This document shows, piece after piece, positions 42,435-52,091 of a DNA stretch of 64,000 nt; the first letter of the stretch is position 1, and every line of letters starts with the position of its first letter. This stretch comes from Bin5 sp965242905. GTDB taxonomy: Bacteria; Chloroflexota; Anaerolineae; Caldilineales; Caldilineaceae. The position numbers and the translations under genes are program-made. The stretch lies in NCBI GenBank assembly GCA_965242905.1, contig CBDETM010000002.1:2790001-2854000 (forward strand), in the 5' to 3' direction. The notes beneath the pieces were generated by a model. The model worked only from the letters and a program-made list of their open reading frames with translations, was not told the origin of the DNA and did no database searches.

Positions 42435-44864
42435 ATGCAAATGCGAACCAAACTGCCGATCATCTCCCTGGTCGGGGCCGGCGCACTGTTACTAACACTT
42501 CTTGCCGTCATCATCGCCCCTCGGCCGCAGATCGCCCACGCCCAGAGCCCGTCGTCGGTGACAATTGATCTGAACACCTACAACGGGGTCGTGCAACAAG
42601 GCGAATCCCAAATGGCAAAATATACCTTCAGGAATTTCCAGAGTCTTACTTGCAATAAGGAAAGTGGCACGCACCATACGGCATTCGATGACCCTTGTTA
42701 CTATATGGGTAGAGTATACGCACGTAGTGATACCTCCTTTGCCGATCCCATAGAGGACTGTCAAGGGTCGTATTTGGGTAACTCCCGTTCCTTTTCGAAG
42801 GGCAATGGAAATCTGAGAGTGATCGATTACGATCGAAACCGAACTTCCCCGAACTGTCCGGTCGGGCAGTACACGTGGAGAGTCTATCTGATGGGTTCGA
42901 GCCGGCTTATAACCGATTCAATTACCGCGAAGGCCGATTTTGAAGTAATCGCAGCACCTCCAACCGCCACACCTACCAATACACGCCCACCACAACCTCA
43001 GCCGCAACCACAGCCGCAGCCGCAACAGCCGGCCGCGACCCCAACGGCCACGCCGACCAGCGATACGCAAGGGCCTCTGTTCCCACCACAGGACGACGAC
43101 AACCCGACCGCGACACCCACGGCCACCCCGACAATCGATCCAAACGCACCGACCGCGACACCGACGGCTACGCCGACAATCGATCCGGATGCGCCGACCG
43201 CGACACCGACCGCGACGGCTACGCCGACTGAAGAGGTCAACGGCGACAACCAAGGCAATGGCGGCAACCAAGGCAACCAGCAGAACAACCAGCCGGGCAA
43301 TCAAGGCAACAACAACCAAGGCCGCAGCAACAGCCAGGGCGGCAACAACCAAGGCGGCAACAAGCAGGGCGGCGTCAACGTCCAGTCGTTCATCAGCAAC
43401 CCCACACCGCTGCCGTCCTATTCACCCCAGCCGTACCAGGCGCCGCTCGCCATCACCGTCCCCGAAATAATGAACGTGCGCAGTGGCCCCGGCCTCACCT
43501 ACGACATCGTCACCACCGTCCCCGCAGGCACCCAAGGCACCATCGTCGGCATCGACCCCGACAACGACTGGTACCAGGTGGAAATAGCCGGCATCCCCGG
43601 TCAGGTCTGGATCTACCAGGACCTGACAACACTCGTCGGTTCAGTCGTGGGCGTCAAACAGTACACCGCGCTGGAGATCGCGCAGCTGATCAGTGGCGCA
43701 CCGGCCGGAGATGGCTCAGTACCACTGGCCATCACCATACCCGAGCTGATGAATGTGCGCACCGGCCCGGGACTGATCTACGACATCGTCACCACCGTAC
43801 CCGCGGGCACGCAGGGCTACATCTACGGCATCGACCCCGACAACGACTGGTTTCACATCGAGCTGGAAGGCTTCGACACCCGCGTCTGGGTCTACCAGGA
43901 CCTGACGACGGTAGTCGGCTCGCTGGCTTCCGTCAAACTGTATACGGCCGCCGAAATCGCACTCCTGCTCAGTGGCAGCGGGGGGGACGGCTCAATACCG
44001 CTCGCCATCACCGTACCCATCACCATGAACGTGCGCACCGGCCCCGGCCTGCTCTATGACGTCGTCGGCATCGTCCCCAAGGGCACGCAGGGCCGCATCT
44101 TCGGCATCGACCCGGACAACGACTGGTTCCAGATCGAGCTCGAAGCGTTCGACACGCTCGTCTGGGTCTACCAGGACCTGACCACCGTGATCGGCTCGCT
44201 CGCCGGCGTCAAATGGGTGACCGAAGCCGAGCTTGCCCTCCTGCCGGCCGCCATCACGCAGCCGCTGCTCCTCAACGCCCGCGCCGGACCGGGCCTGACC
44301 TACGACATCCTCACGACCATACCGCAGGGGACGTGGATGAAGATTATCGGCATCGACACGCTGGGCGAATGGTACCGCGTCGACCTGCCCGACCTCAACC
44401 AACAGGCCTGGATCTTCCGCGACTATACCAAGGTAGCCGGCGGCTCGCTTTCGGGTCTGATCCAGCTCGCGCTGGGAGGCAACCCGCCGCCAGGCAGTCG
44501 GTTGACCAGTTCGATCACCGTCGCGCTCTCACTGCCGCCGGCCGGGGGTGTCGATCTGGAGGTCATCTGGGTTGACGTCAGCGGCTGTGCGCAGCTGTAC
44601 AACCTCTACCACCGTTCCAGCCCCGACACGCCCGTCTACATCTCGCTTGACCAGGCCGCCACGTCCTCGACCGCCAACTCGAAGAGCCTCAGTTTCAGCA
44701 CCCTGAGTGGCAACAGCTTCATCTCGGCCTGGTGCGGTTCGATGGCCGGAGGCCGCGAGGTCGCCGAAGTCGAGATCGACCCCGGCGTCGCCGGCACCTA
44801 CAGCTCAACGACGACCAGCGGCGGCCTCGCCACCGTACCCAACACAGACGACAGCTCGCGCTGA
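42435..44864 (+). CDS. secreted SH3b-repeat protein, paralogue 2
   Basis: An 809-residue paralogue with the same layout: signal peptide (GAGALLLTLLAVIIA, cleavage near AHA-Q), head of about 130 residues, Thr-Pro linker, Asn/Gln/Gly stretch, four SH3b repeats and the C-terminal domain. The head aligns with paralogue 1 only loosely (TFRNFQSLTC, YTFRNFQS, SRSFSKGNG, PVGQYTWRVYLMG). The SH3b and C-terminal parts differ from paralogue 1 at few positions. Two in-frame ATGs (42435 and 42441) are possible; GGAGAG lies before them. It probably acts at the cell surface. Confidence 0.88.
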   Translation: MQMRTKLPIISLVGAGALLLTLLAVIIAPRPQIAHAQSPSSVTIDLNTYNGVVQQGESQMAKYTFRNFQSLTCNKESGTHHTAFDDPCYYMGRVYARSDTSFADPIEDCQGSYLGNSRSFSKGNGNLRVIDYDRNRTSPNCPVGQYTWRVYLMGSSRLITDSITAKADFEVIAAPPTATPTNTRPPQPQPQPQPQPQQPAATPTATPTSDTQGPLFPPQDDDNPTATPTATPTIDPNAPTATPTATPTIDPDAPTATPTATATPTEEVNGDNQGNGGNQGNQQNNQPGNQGNNNQGRSNSQGGNNQGGNKQGGVNVQSFISNPTPLPSYSPQPYQAPLAITVPEIMNVRSGPGLTYDIVTTVPAGTQGTIVGIDPDNDWYQVEIAGIPGQVWIYQDLTTLVGSVVGVKQYTALEIAQLISGAPAGDGSVPLAITIPELMNVRTGPGLIYDIVTTVPAGTQGYIYGIDPDNDWFHIELEGFDTRVWVYQDLTTVVGSLASVKLYTAAEIALLLSGSGGDGSIPLAITVPITMNVRTGPGLLYDVVGIVPKGTQGRIFGIDPDNDWFQIELEAFDTLVWVYQDLTTVIGSLAGVKWVTEAELALLPAAITQPLLLNARAGPGLTYDILTTIPQGTWMKIIGIDTLGEWYRVDLPDLNQQAWIFRDYTKVAGGSLSGLIQLALGGNPPPGSRLTSSITVALSLPPAGGVDLEVIWVDVSGCAQLYNLYHRSSPDTPVYISLDQAATSSTANSKSLSFSTLSGNSFISAWCGSMAGGREVAEVEIDPGVAGTYSSTTTSGGLATVPNTDDSSR

Positions 44865-44920
44865 GCGCGCATGCCGAGCAGCCACGCCATATCCGATCGC
44901 GACGAAGTGATTGCATTCCA

Positions 44921-44958
44921 GGAGGCCCTCGTTGTCATCGACGTCAACGGGGGCCTCC
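44921..44958 (+). terminator. terminator-like hairpin after SH3b gene 2
   Basis: A stem GGAGGCCCTCGTTG against CAACGGGGGCCTCC with a 10-base loop. No U-run follows, so it may instead protect the transcript end. Confidence 0.5.
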
Positions 44959-45058
44959 TACATCAGTTGAATGCGGCCCTGATCGTGTCCGACCTCTCTC
45001 ACGTTCAGGAGGACAAGTCGTTGATGAAGGCCCATTCAAGAAGGATCAACGATTCGTA

Positions 45059-45075
45059 TACGATCTGCCTACGAT
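45059..45075 (+). promoter_or_regulatory. paired TACGA site, SH3b unit 3
   Basis: Two TACGAT sites 11 bp apart, 196 bp before the -35 box. The conserved position in three otherwise diverging intergenic regions argues for a function. Confidence 0.45.
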
Positions 45076-45254
45076 ATGTACGGGCCCCCGCCCCTGCCCA
45101 GAGGTCGCCGCGCCGGCTGTCATGCGCAATGGCTACACCTTTCCGGCGATTTTTCAGTCCGCTACTCTGGAGATCAGTCCCCATGAGGGTGAATCGGCCC
45201 TCAGATCCGGCCTTTTGCCCGCAAAAAACAATGACCGAAATTCTGTACAAAGTC

Positions 45255-45283
45255 TTGACAAAGTCGATATAACGATCTACGAT
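45255..45283 (+). promoter_or_regulatory. sigma70-type promoter of SH3b gene 3 and extended leader
   Basis: TTGACA (45255-45260) and TACGAT (45278-45283), 17 bp apart. The leader to ATG 46091 is about 800 nt. It is longer than in units 1 and 2 because of an internal 272-bp tandem duplication. Confidence 0.7.
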
Positions 45284-45332
45284 CCTGATCCCTCCACACG
45301 CGTGGAGCATCGAGGACTCATTTAGAAAACGT

Positions 45333-45873
45333 TTATTGGATCGACAGTTGCAGTAAAGGTGCCATAGCAGAATGACTGCAAGGATCCCAGACAGCGTCAC
45401 AACTGGCCCGCGCCCGCGGGAAACCCTCGCACAAAAACAGTCGCCCCAAACAGCACCTTTGCCAGCGCAGATGAGGTGGATGCACGACTCCGGTCCTCAT
45501 CCTCTTCAACGCGCCCGGCGCTCTTCCGGTTTCATTCCTGATGCCGGGGTGCGCCCGATCCGTTGTTTCATTCGAGCGGCCTAATCTTCCCGCTCCCTGA
45601 ACGATTATCGGATCGACAGTTGTAGAAAAGGTGCCATAGCGGAATGACTGCAAGAATTTCAGCAAGCGTCACAACTGGCCCGCGGACGCGGGCCGCCCCG
45701 CCCAAAAACAGTCGCCCCAAAACAGCACCTTTGCCAGCGCGGATGAGTTGGATGCACGACCCCCGGTCCTCATCCTCTTCAGCGCGCCTTGCGTTCTTCC
45801 GGTTTCATTCCTGATGCCGGACCGCGCCCGGTCCGCTGTTTTATTCGAGCGGCTTAATCGTCCCGCTCCCCGA
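45333..45873 (+). repeat. tandem duplication in the leader of SH3b gene 3
   Basis: Two direct copies (45333-45600 and 45604-45873), offset 272 bp, each with GGATCGACAGTTG, AATGACTGCAAG, CACCTTTGCCAGCGC and ATTCGAGCGGC. Each equals one leader module of units 1 and 2. Confidence 0.8.
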
Positions 45874-46090
45874 ATATTCTGAAAACATCATAACCGGCCG
45901 CGATGCACCGGATTCGCAGCACAAGTCTTTGCTTGGCTGCCGCCCAATCTCCGCATGACCAGGAGCCAGCGGCAAGCACACGCGAACTGCCTCCAATATC
46001 GGCGAACACTCCATCGGCACGATCAAATGGAATCGTTCACTGCTCTTACGCTTCGTTGGGAAGCTCGTCGATAGAAAAGAGGAAAAGACG

Positions 46091-48601
46091 ATGCGAATGC
46101 GAACCAAACTGTCGATCATTACAGCAGTCGGGGTGGGTGCACTACTGCTTTCTGCCCTGACCGCCAGCTTCACATTCCGCGCCCAGACAGCTTACGCACA
46201 AGAGGAGGACGTCCAAACGGGGGACGTACACCTCTCTCTGTTGAGTCAATCCGTGAGTCCGGGAGAAAACCTTTTCGGCGGCTACGGCTTTACAAATATC
46301 CCCTGCAAAGACAAAAATGGAGATGGTCAATGCTCTTATCTGGATACATTCCCCAGCAATTTCATCTTCAGGGTCGACATACTTGGCGGTGATTCCAGTG
46401 TAAGTGTTGAGAATGATCACCCATGCGAAGGGCCGGGGTTTAACTCAACCCACGGACAGGGTGGGGCCTACACCTCCTCGAGAACGTTTCCTACATTACC
46501 TTTTCGCATAACATATCAGTGTCCGCCAGACACCTACAGGACCGTACTCACCGTAACGTATACCCACCCTGACAACGGCCAAGAGATAATTCTTAGCGAC
46601 ACTGAGACTTTCCAGGTCTCCTTGTCAACACCAACACCAACACCGACGCCAACGATAACGCCAACGCGAAGGCCACCCCCACCGCCGCCACCGACTGCCA
46701 CGCTAACAGCCACCTCCACACCGTCGGCTACCGCCACGCCGACCCCCACCACTGAAGGTGGGTCGCAGGATGAGCCACTGAATCCGGCACAGCAGCCGCC
46801 ATTGGAGGCCACTGCCACGCCAACAGCCACCGCTACACCGACAGCTACCGCCACGCCGACTCCCACCACCGAGAGTGAGACACAAGAACAACCACTGACT
46901 CCACAAGAGTTGCCGCCAGGGGAGGCCACAGCGACCCCAACAGCGACCCCGACCCCAACACCAACACCAACGGTTGACAGCAGCAACGGAGGCAACCAAG
47001 GCAACCAGGGCAATCAGCCGGGCAACAACGGCGGCAATCAAGGCAACAATAACCAGGGCCGCAGCAACAACCAGGGAGGCAACAACCAAGGCGGCAGCAA
47101 GCAGGGCGGCGTCAGCGTCCAGTCATTCATCGGCAACCCGACGCCCCTGCCGTCCTATTCGCCCCAGCAGTACCAGGCGCCCCTCGCCATCACCGTGCCC
47201 GAAATAATGAACGTGCGCAGCGGCCCCGGCCTCACCTACGACATCGTCACCACCGTCCCCGCCGGCACGCAAGGCACCATCGTCGGCATCGACCCTGAAA
47301 ACGACTGGTACCAGGTGGAAATAGCCGGCATCCCCGGTCAGGTCTGGATCTACCAGGATCTGACAACGCTCATCGGTTCGCTGGGGGGCGTCAAACAATA
47401 CACCGCATTGGAAATAGCGCAGCTGACGACCGGCACGCCGGCCCCGGACGGCTCAGTACCGCTCGCCATCACCATCCCCGAGCTCATGAACGTGCGCACC
47501 GGCCCGGGTCTGACCTACAACATCGTCACCACCGTCCCCGCCGGCACGCAGGGCTACATCTACGGCATCGACCCCGACAACGACTGGTTCCATATTGAGC
47601 TGGAAGGCTTCGACACCCGCGTCTGGGTCTACCAGGACTTGACCACCGTTATCGGCTCGCTGGCTTCCGTCAAACTGTATACGGCCGCCGAAATCGCGCT
47701 CCTGTTGAGCGACAGCGGCGGAGACGGCTCCATACCCCTCGCCATCACCGTGCCCATCACGATGAACGTGCGCACCGGCCCCGGCCTGCTCTATGACATC
47801 GTCGGCATCGTCCCCAAGGGCACGCAGGGCCGCATCTTCGGTATCGACCCGGACAACGACTGGTTCCAGATCGAGCTCGAAGCGTTCGACACGCTCGTCT
47901 GGGTCTACCAGGATTTGACTACGGTGATCGGCTCGCTCGCCGGCGTCAAATGGGTGACCGAAGCCGAGCTGGCCCTGCTGCCGGCCGCCATCACGCAGCC
48001 GCTGCTCCTCAACGCCCGCGCCGGACCGGGCCTGACCTACGACATCCTCACGACCATACCGCAGGGGACGTGGATGAAGATTATCGGCATCGACACGCTG
48101 GGCGAATGGTACCGCGTCGACCTGCCCGACCTTAACCAACAGGCCTGGATCTTCCGCGACTATACCAAGGTAGCCGGCGGCTCGCTTTCGGGTCTGATAC
48201 AGCTCGCACTGGGAGGCAACCCGCCGCCAGGCAGTCGGTTGACCAGTTCGATCACCGTCGCGCTCTCACTGCCGCCGGCCGGGGGTGTCGATCTGGAGGT
48301 CATCTGGGTTGACGTCAGCGGCTGTGCGCAGCTGTACAACCTCTACCACCGTTCCAGCCCCGACACGACCGTCTACATCTCGCTTGACCAGGCCGCCACG
48401 TCCTCGACCGCCAACTCGAAGAGCCTCAGTTTCAGCACCCTGAGTGGCAACAGCTTCATCTCGGCCTGGTGCGGTTCGATGGCCGGAGGCCGCGAGGTCG
48501 CCGAAGTCGAGATCGACCCCGGCGTCGCCGGCACCTACAGCTCAACGACGACCAGCGGCGGCCTCGCCACCGTACCCAACACAGACGACAGCTCGCGCTG
48601 A
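46091..48601 (+). CDS. secreted SH3b-repeat protein, paralogue 3
   Basis: An 836-residue paralogue. Signal peptide (VGVGALLLSALTASFTF, cleavage near AYA-Q), then a head whose loop CKDKNGDGQCSYLDTF has the D-x-N-x-D-G pattern of calcium-binding loops, like paralogues 4 and 5 and unlike 1 and 2. The Thr-Pro linker is longer, followed by the Asn/Gln stretch, four SH3b repeats and the C-terminal domain. From the Asn/Gln stretch on it is nearly identical to paralogues 1 and 2. This mix of a diverged head with a conserved body suggests gene conversion or head exchange. Starts 46091 or 46097 are possible. Confidence 0.88.
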   Translation: MRMRTKLSIITAVGVGALLLSALTASFTFRAQTAYAQEEDVQTGDVHLSLLSQSVSPGENLFGGYGFTNIPCKDKNGDGQCSYLDTFPSNFIFRVDILGGDSSVSVENDHPCEGPGFNSTHGQGGAYTSSRTFPTLPFRITYQCPPDTYRTVLTVTYTHPDNGQEIILSDTETFQVSLSTPTPTPTPTITPTRRPPPPPPPTATLTATSTPSATATPTPTTEGGSQDEPLNPAQQPPLEATATPTATATPTATATPTPTTESETQEQPLTPQELPPGEATATPTATPTPTPTPTVDSSNGGNQGNQGNQPGNNGGNQGNNNQGRSNNQGGNNQGGSKQGGVSVQSFIGNPTPLPSYSPQQYQAPLAITVPEIMNVRSGPGLTYDIVTTVPAGTQGTIVGIDPENDWYQVEIAGIPGQVWIYQDLTTLIGSLGGVKQYTALEIAQLTTGTPAPDGSVPLAITIPELMNVRTGPGLTYNIVTTVPAGTQGYIYGIDPDNDWFHIELEGFDTRVWVYQDLTTVIGSLASVKLYTAAEIALLLSDSGGDGSIPLAITVPITMNVRTGPGLLYDIVGIVPKGTQGRIFGIDPDNDWFQIELEAFDTLVWVYQDLTTVIGSLAGVKWVTEAELALLPAAITQPLLLNARAGPGLTYDILTTIPQGTWMKIIGIDTLGEWYRVDLPDLNQQAWIFRDYTKVAGGSLSGLIQLALGGNPPPGSRLTSSITVALSLPPAGGVDLEVIWVDVSGCAQLYNLYHRSSPDTTVYISLDQAATSSTANSKSLSFSTLSGNSFISAWCGSMAGGREVAEVEIDPGVAGTYSSTTTSGGLATVPNTDDSSR

Positions 48602-49041
48602 ATGCGCATTCCGATCAATTGGCCGGAACTGGGTTGCCAGTTGAACCAAAACCCCCGCTTCGTTGATCTGCCTTCTGCGGTCCCCCCGCCGGGCATTGAG
48701 CGCAAACTGGCTTTACCCCATACCTAGGACTGTCTCAACAATTCGATAATAACGAAATGAACTGGATTCGGGTACTTTTGCAAACGTTATCAGAAATGGC
48801 AACCTCCCTTATATTTCTTTCATTGACCCCTAAAGGAAGCTACTTCTGGGCGGATGGTTCGGCCTGAAAACTGTTATAGAGGTCGAGCATCTGGGCCGCC
48901 TGTTCAGAGGATGGTCAAACCACTAGGATATTGTTTACTCCACCAAAGTCTGCCAGCGAAGTTTCGTGATCTGTGGTCCTCTCGGTGTCGACACTATGGC
49001 AGTTGGGGGCCGCCGTGAGGGGCGAAGTAAGGTAGAGTCGG
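48602..49041. other. intergenic region between SH3b genes 3 and 4
   Basis: About 440 bp, locally AT-rich around 48740-48830. No copy of the shared promoter-leader unit and no hairpin terminator were found. The promoter of gene 4 could not be placed. Confidence 0.45.
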
Positions 49042-51483
49042 ATGCCCTTGCGAATAACAGTTTTCGTTCTGGCCGCGCTGCTCTTCTGCCACTTGGCTGT
49101 AGCATTCCTGTTCCGCGCACAACCCGTCTACGCCCAATCCTCCTCGCCCATTATTGGTGTTGACCTGATACACTACGTCGTGCAACCGGGCGAATACCTG
49201 GACGCCGGCTTCGCTATCGCAAATTTCCCCTGCAATGATGAAAACAACGACGGCAATTGCAACTATGAGGACAAGTTCACTTCCGTAACGTATCGCTTCG
49301 ACATGCTGCATCGTGCTGGCCAAACGGACGCAGACAACTGCGAAGAGCAGGGCCTGAATCGGAACCGCACGTACGCACCAGCCTCTTACGACTCCTGGAG
49401 ATCGCTCGGCCCTATCCCTCTTCGCGTGACAAAGAGCTGTCAACCCGGCCCGTATACGCTCCACCTTTCCGTTACCTACTTCGATCCCGCCACAAACCAG
49501 TCCCACACACTCACCGACACCGTGGATTTCGACGTCGGTGAGCCGCCTCCTCCGACCCCGACCCCCAATCCTACGCCTGGCAACGGACAGGACGGCAACG
49601 GACAGGGCGGAAACGGACAGGGCGGCAACGGACAAGGCGGCAACGGACAAGGCGGCAACGGGCAGGACGGCAACGGACAGGGTGGCAACGGACAGGACGG
49701 CAACGGACAGGACGGCAACGGACAGGACGGCAACGGACAGGGCGGCAACGGGCAGGACGGCAACGGACAGGGCGGCAACGGGCAAGGCGGCAACGGACAA
49801 GGCGGAAACGGACAGAACGGCAACGGGCAAGGCGCCCAGACGTCCCGAGACACACAGACCCCAAAGAGCGAGCGCAGTACCAAGCCCCCCGAGCCCACGC
49901 CGGAGCCGCCGCCTCAAGGGCCTATGGCGATTACCCAACCCGATCGCACCAATGTACGCCTAGGACCCGGCACCCTATACAAGATCGTCAGGTCTGTACC
50001 GCACGGGACACGCGCCCAAATCATCTGCGTCGGTCCCTGGGCTGACTGGTACGAGGTCAAAATCGACGGTATCTACGGGACTGTCTGGATCAGACGCGAC
50101 CTTGCAGTTCTCGTCGGTTCGCTGGACGGAGTCTGTCGCTACCGCGCCGGGGCTTTCACCGTCCAGGCCTGGACATGGCCTGTAATTTCCCATCTGCGCG
50201 TGGGGCCGGGTACAAACTACGACGTGATCACAACCGTGCCCCAGGGTACACATGTCAAAATCATCGGTCTCGGCCCGGAGGACAAGTGGTTCCTGATCGA
50301 GCTTTCCGCTCTGGAAGGCCCCGCTTGGATCCACCAGAGCCTGGTTGAACTATCCGGCTCGGTCAGAGGATACAGACAACTCGCGCTGAGAGAGCTTGTG
50401 CAGTTGCTCCGGCCGGGACCGAATCCCGCAGCCAGGCCCTATCTGATCACCCAGCCCGAAATCCTGAACGTGCGCCTCGGACCGGGACTCAAATACGACG
50501 TGATCACCACCGTGCCCCAGGGAACGCAGGCCGCGATCTACGGCACGGACCCGGACAAAAAATGGTTCCAGGTCGAATTGGAAGGGCTGGACACCTTGGC
50601 TTGGGTCTACCGCGATCTCACCCGCGTGGTCGGTTCCCTCGTAAACGTCAGACGCATCACCGCACGCGAGATCGCAGCGCTGCCCGCACTGATCATCCAG
50701 CCCAGTAACGTGAAAGCACGCCTCGGGCCGGGCGCAGACTACGAGGCCGAAGTCATCCTGCCCAAGGGCACCTGGGCCCGGATCACCGGCATCGACCAGC
50801 AGGACGAATGGTTCCGGATCAAGGTCGTCGGGTTGAAAACGCCCCTCTGGGTTGCCCGCAATCGGGCCAAAGTGGCCGGCGGCCTGCTGGGGAGATTCCG
50901 ACCGTACGCGGCCGAAAACGCAATGCACCCGGAATCAGGACCGAACAGCGACAGACCGCTCGCCATCGCACAGTCGGAAAGCATGAAAGTGCGCACCGGT
51001 CCGGGTTTGGCCTATATAGTGATAACGACTGTTCCGCAGGGAGTATCGGGCGAAATCTACGGCATCGATCCGACCAAGAACTGGTTCCAACTCCAAATCG
51101 AAGGCTTGGACACGCTCGCTTGGGTGCCGCGCGATATGACTTGGGTCGATGGCCTCCTGGTGAGCGTCCGACGGATTACGCCGCGCGAGATCGCGACCTG
51201 GCCCGCCCTGATCACCCAGCCGCAAACGCTGCTGGCCCGCTCCGGCCCGGGCGTGGACTACACCGCGGTCGCCAGACTGCCAAAAGGTTCGTGGGTCAGA
51301 ACTGTCGGAATCGGCCCCCACGCTGAATGGTTCCAGGTCCAGATCGAATTCGAAGTTCCCGGCATTGATGCGCCGGTCTGGGTTGCCCGCCGCCACACAA
51401 AGATCGCCGCCGGCTCGCTGGCCGATATCCCGAGGAAAATGCCCGAAGATAGCCCTCCCTCATCAGCAACTGAGGCCGGCTAG
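49042..51483 (+). CDS. secreted SH3b-repeat protein, paralogue 4
   Basis: An 813-residue protein. Signal peptide (ITVFVLAALLFCHLAVAFLF, cleavage near VYA-Q), a head with CNDENNDGNCNYEDKF, and, in place of the Thr-Pro linker, 17 exact GNGQ(D/G/N) pentapeptide repeats at about residues 180-264. Six SH3b repeats follow, for example NVRLGPGTLYKI and KVRTGPGLAYIV. The cluster-specific C-terminal domain of paralogues 1-3 is missing, and the protein ends soon after the last SH3b repeat. An SH3b fragment continues directly after the stop codon, so the gene may once have been longer. ATG 49042 follows a weak AAGG site. Confidence 0.88.
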   Translation: MPLRITVFVLAALLFCHLAVAFLFRAQPVYAQSSSPIIGVDLIHYVVQPGEYLDAGFAIANFPCNDENNDGNCNYEDKFTSVTYRFDMLHRAGQTDADNCEEQGLNRNRTYAPASYDSWRSLGPIPLRVTKSCQPGPYTLHLSVTYFDPATNQSHTLTDTVDFDVGEPPPPTPTPNPTPGNGQDGNGQGGNGQGGNGQGGNGQGGNGQDGNGQGGNGQDGNGQDGNGQDGNGQGGNGQDGNGQGGNGQGGNGQGGNGQNGNGQGAQTSRDTQTPKSERSTKPPEPTPEPPPQGPMAITQPDRTNVRLGPGTLYKIVRSVPHGTRAQIICVGPWADWYEVKIDGIYGTVWIRRDLAVLVGSLDGVCRYRAGAFTVQAWTWPVISHLRVGPGTNYDVITTVPQGTHVKIIGLGPEDKWFLIELSALEGPAWIHQSLVELSGSVRGYRQLALRELVQLLRPGPNPAARPYLITQPEILNVRLGPGLKYDVITTVPQGTQAAIYGTDPDKKWFQVELEGLDTLAWVYRDLTRVVGSLVNVRRITAREIAALPALIIQPSNVKARLGPGADYEAEVILPKGTWARITGIDQQDEWFRIKVVGLKTPLWVARNRAKVAGGLLGRFRPYAAENAMHPESGPNSDRPLAIAQSESMKVRTGPGLAYIVITTVPQGVSGEIYGIDPTKNWFQLQIEGLDTLAWVPRDMTWVDGLLVSVRRITPREIATWPALITQPQTLLARSGPGVDYTAVARLPKGSWVRTVGIGPHAEWFQVQIEFEVPGIDAPVWVARRHTKIAAGSLADIPRKMPEDSPPSSATEAG
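49579..49833 (+). repeat. 17 tandem 15-bp repeats inside SH3b gene 4
   Basis: The unit GGCAACGGACAGGRC occurs exactly 17 times in register and encodes GNGQD, GNGQG or GNGQN. Length change by slippage would keep the frame and alter spacer length. Confidence 0.92.
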
Positions 51484-51485
51484 CG

Positions 51486-51770
51486 TTGAGCGCAACCCGG
51501 CGCATCACCGAGTGCGAAATTGCCCTCGTGCCCGCCGCCCTTACCCAGCCCTACGCACTCTACACCAACTCCGGACCGGGCCTCGCCTACGACAGAGTCG
51601 CTGTTCTCCCTCAAGGGACCTGGGCCGAAATCATCGCCATCAGCGACTGCCCGCCGAATGTCTGGTACGAGCACATCGTCCCAGGTCTCGACGAACCGGA
51701 CTGAGTGGTCCGCGACTCTGTCAAGGTGGCCATCGGCTCGCTTGCAGGGGTTCCCCGGCTCTGGTCGTAG
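51486..51770 (+). pseudogene. decayed SH3b repeat after paralogue 4
   Basis: The frame gives SATRRITECEIALVPAALTQ, the SGPGLAYDRVAVLPQGTWAE repeat, and CPPNVWYEHIVPGLDEP, then TGA at 51702-51704 where the homologous repeat of paralogue 5 has TGG. After it, VVRDSVKVAIGSLAGVPRL continues the family to TAG 51768-51770. It is closest to the third repeat of paralogue 5 (CPPNIWYQIIVPGFDEPVWV). It is a remnant of a longer gene or of another copy. Confidence 0.8.
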
Positions 51771-51891
51771 CACAGCCGGTAGCCATCCCCGCAAACAGCT
51801 TCGCAGCCGTCAATGAACGGGGCGCTGCTGGCCAGGTGCCAGATCGGCCGAGTGAGTCCGCCATCTTCGAGCCTTTTCACAATGAATGCAT

Positions 51892-51930
51892 AGCAAAGGC
51901 CCTGCTTTCGACTGCGGGGCCTTTGCTTTA
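51892..51930 (+). terminator. terminator after the paralogue 4 remnant
   Basis: A 14-bp stem, AGCAAAGGCCCTGC against GCGGGGCCTTTGCT, with an 8-base loop, followed by TTTA. It fits a rho-independent terminator better than the other hairpins of the cluster. Confidence 0.7.
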
Positions 51931-52091
51931 TCCCTATCCCATCCCGCCGGATCACCATTTCCGGCATGAAAATCCCCTCTCCTGAAAAATTCCCGGAATC
52001 GGAACATTCCGCGACAACTGTACGTCCCATCGGCAGAAGCGGTACCATTTTCGGGACGGAACTAGACTCGAAACCGGAAAGCTGAACCTAC

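Noticed and set aside
49579..49833. CRISPR-like tandem repeat
   Set aside because: The 15-bp repeats are contiguous, have no spacers and are in frame in a secreted protein.
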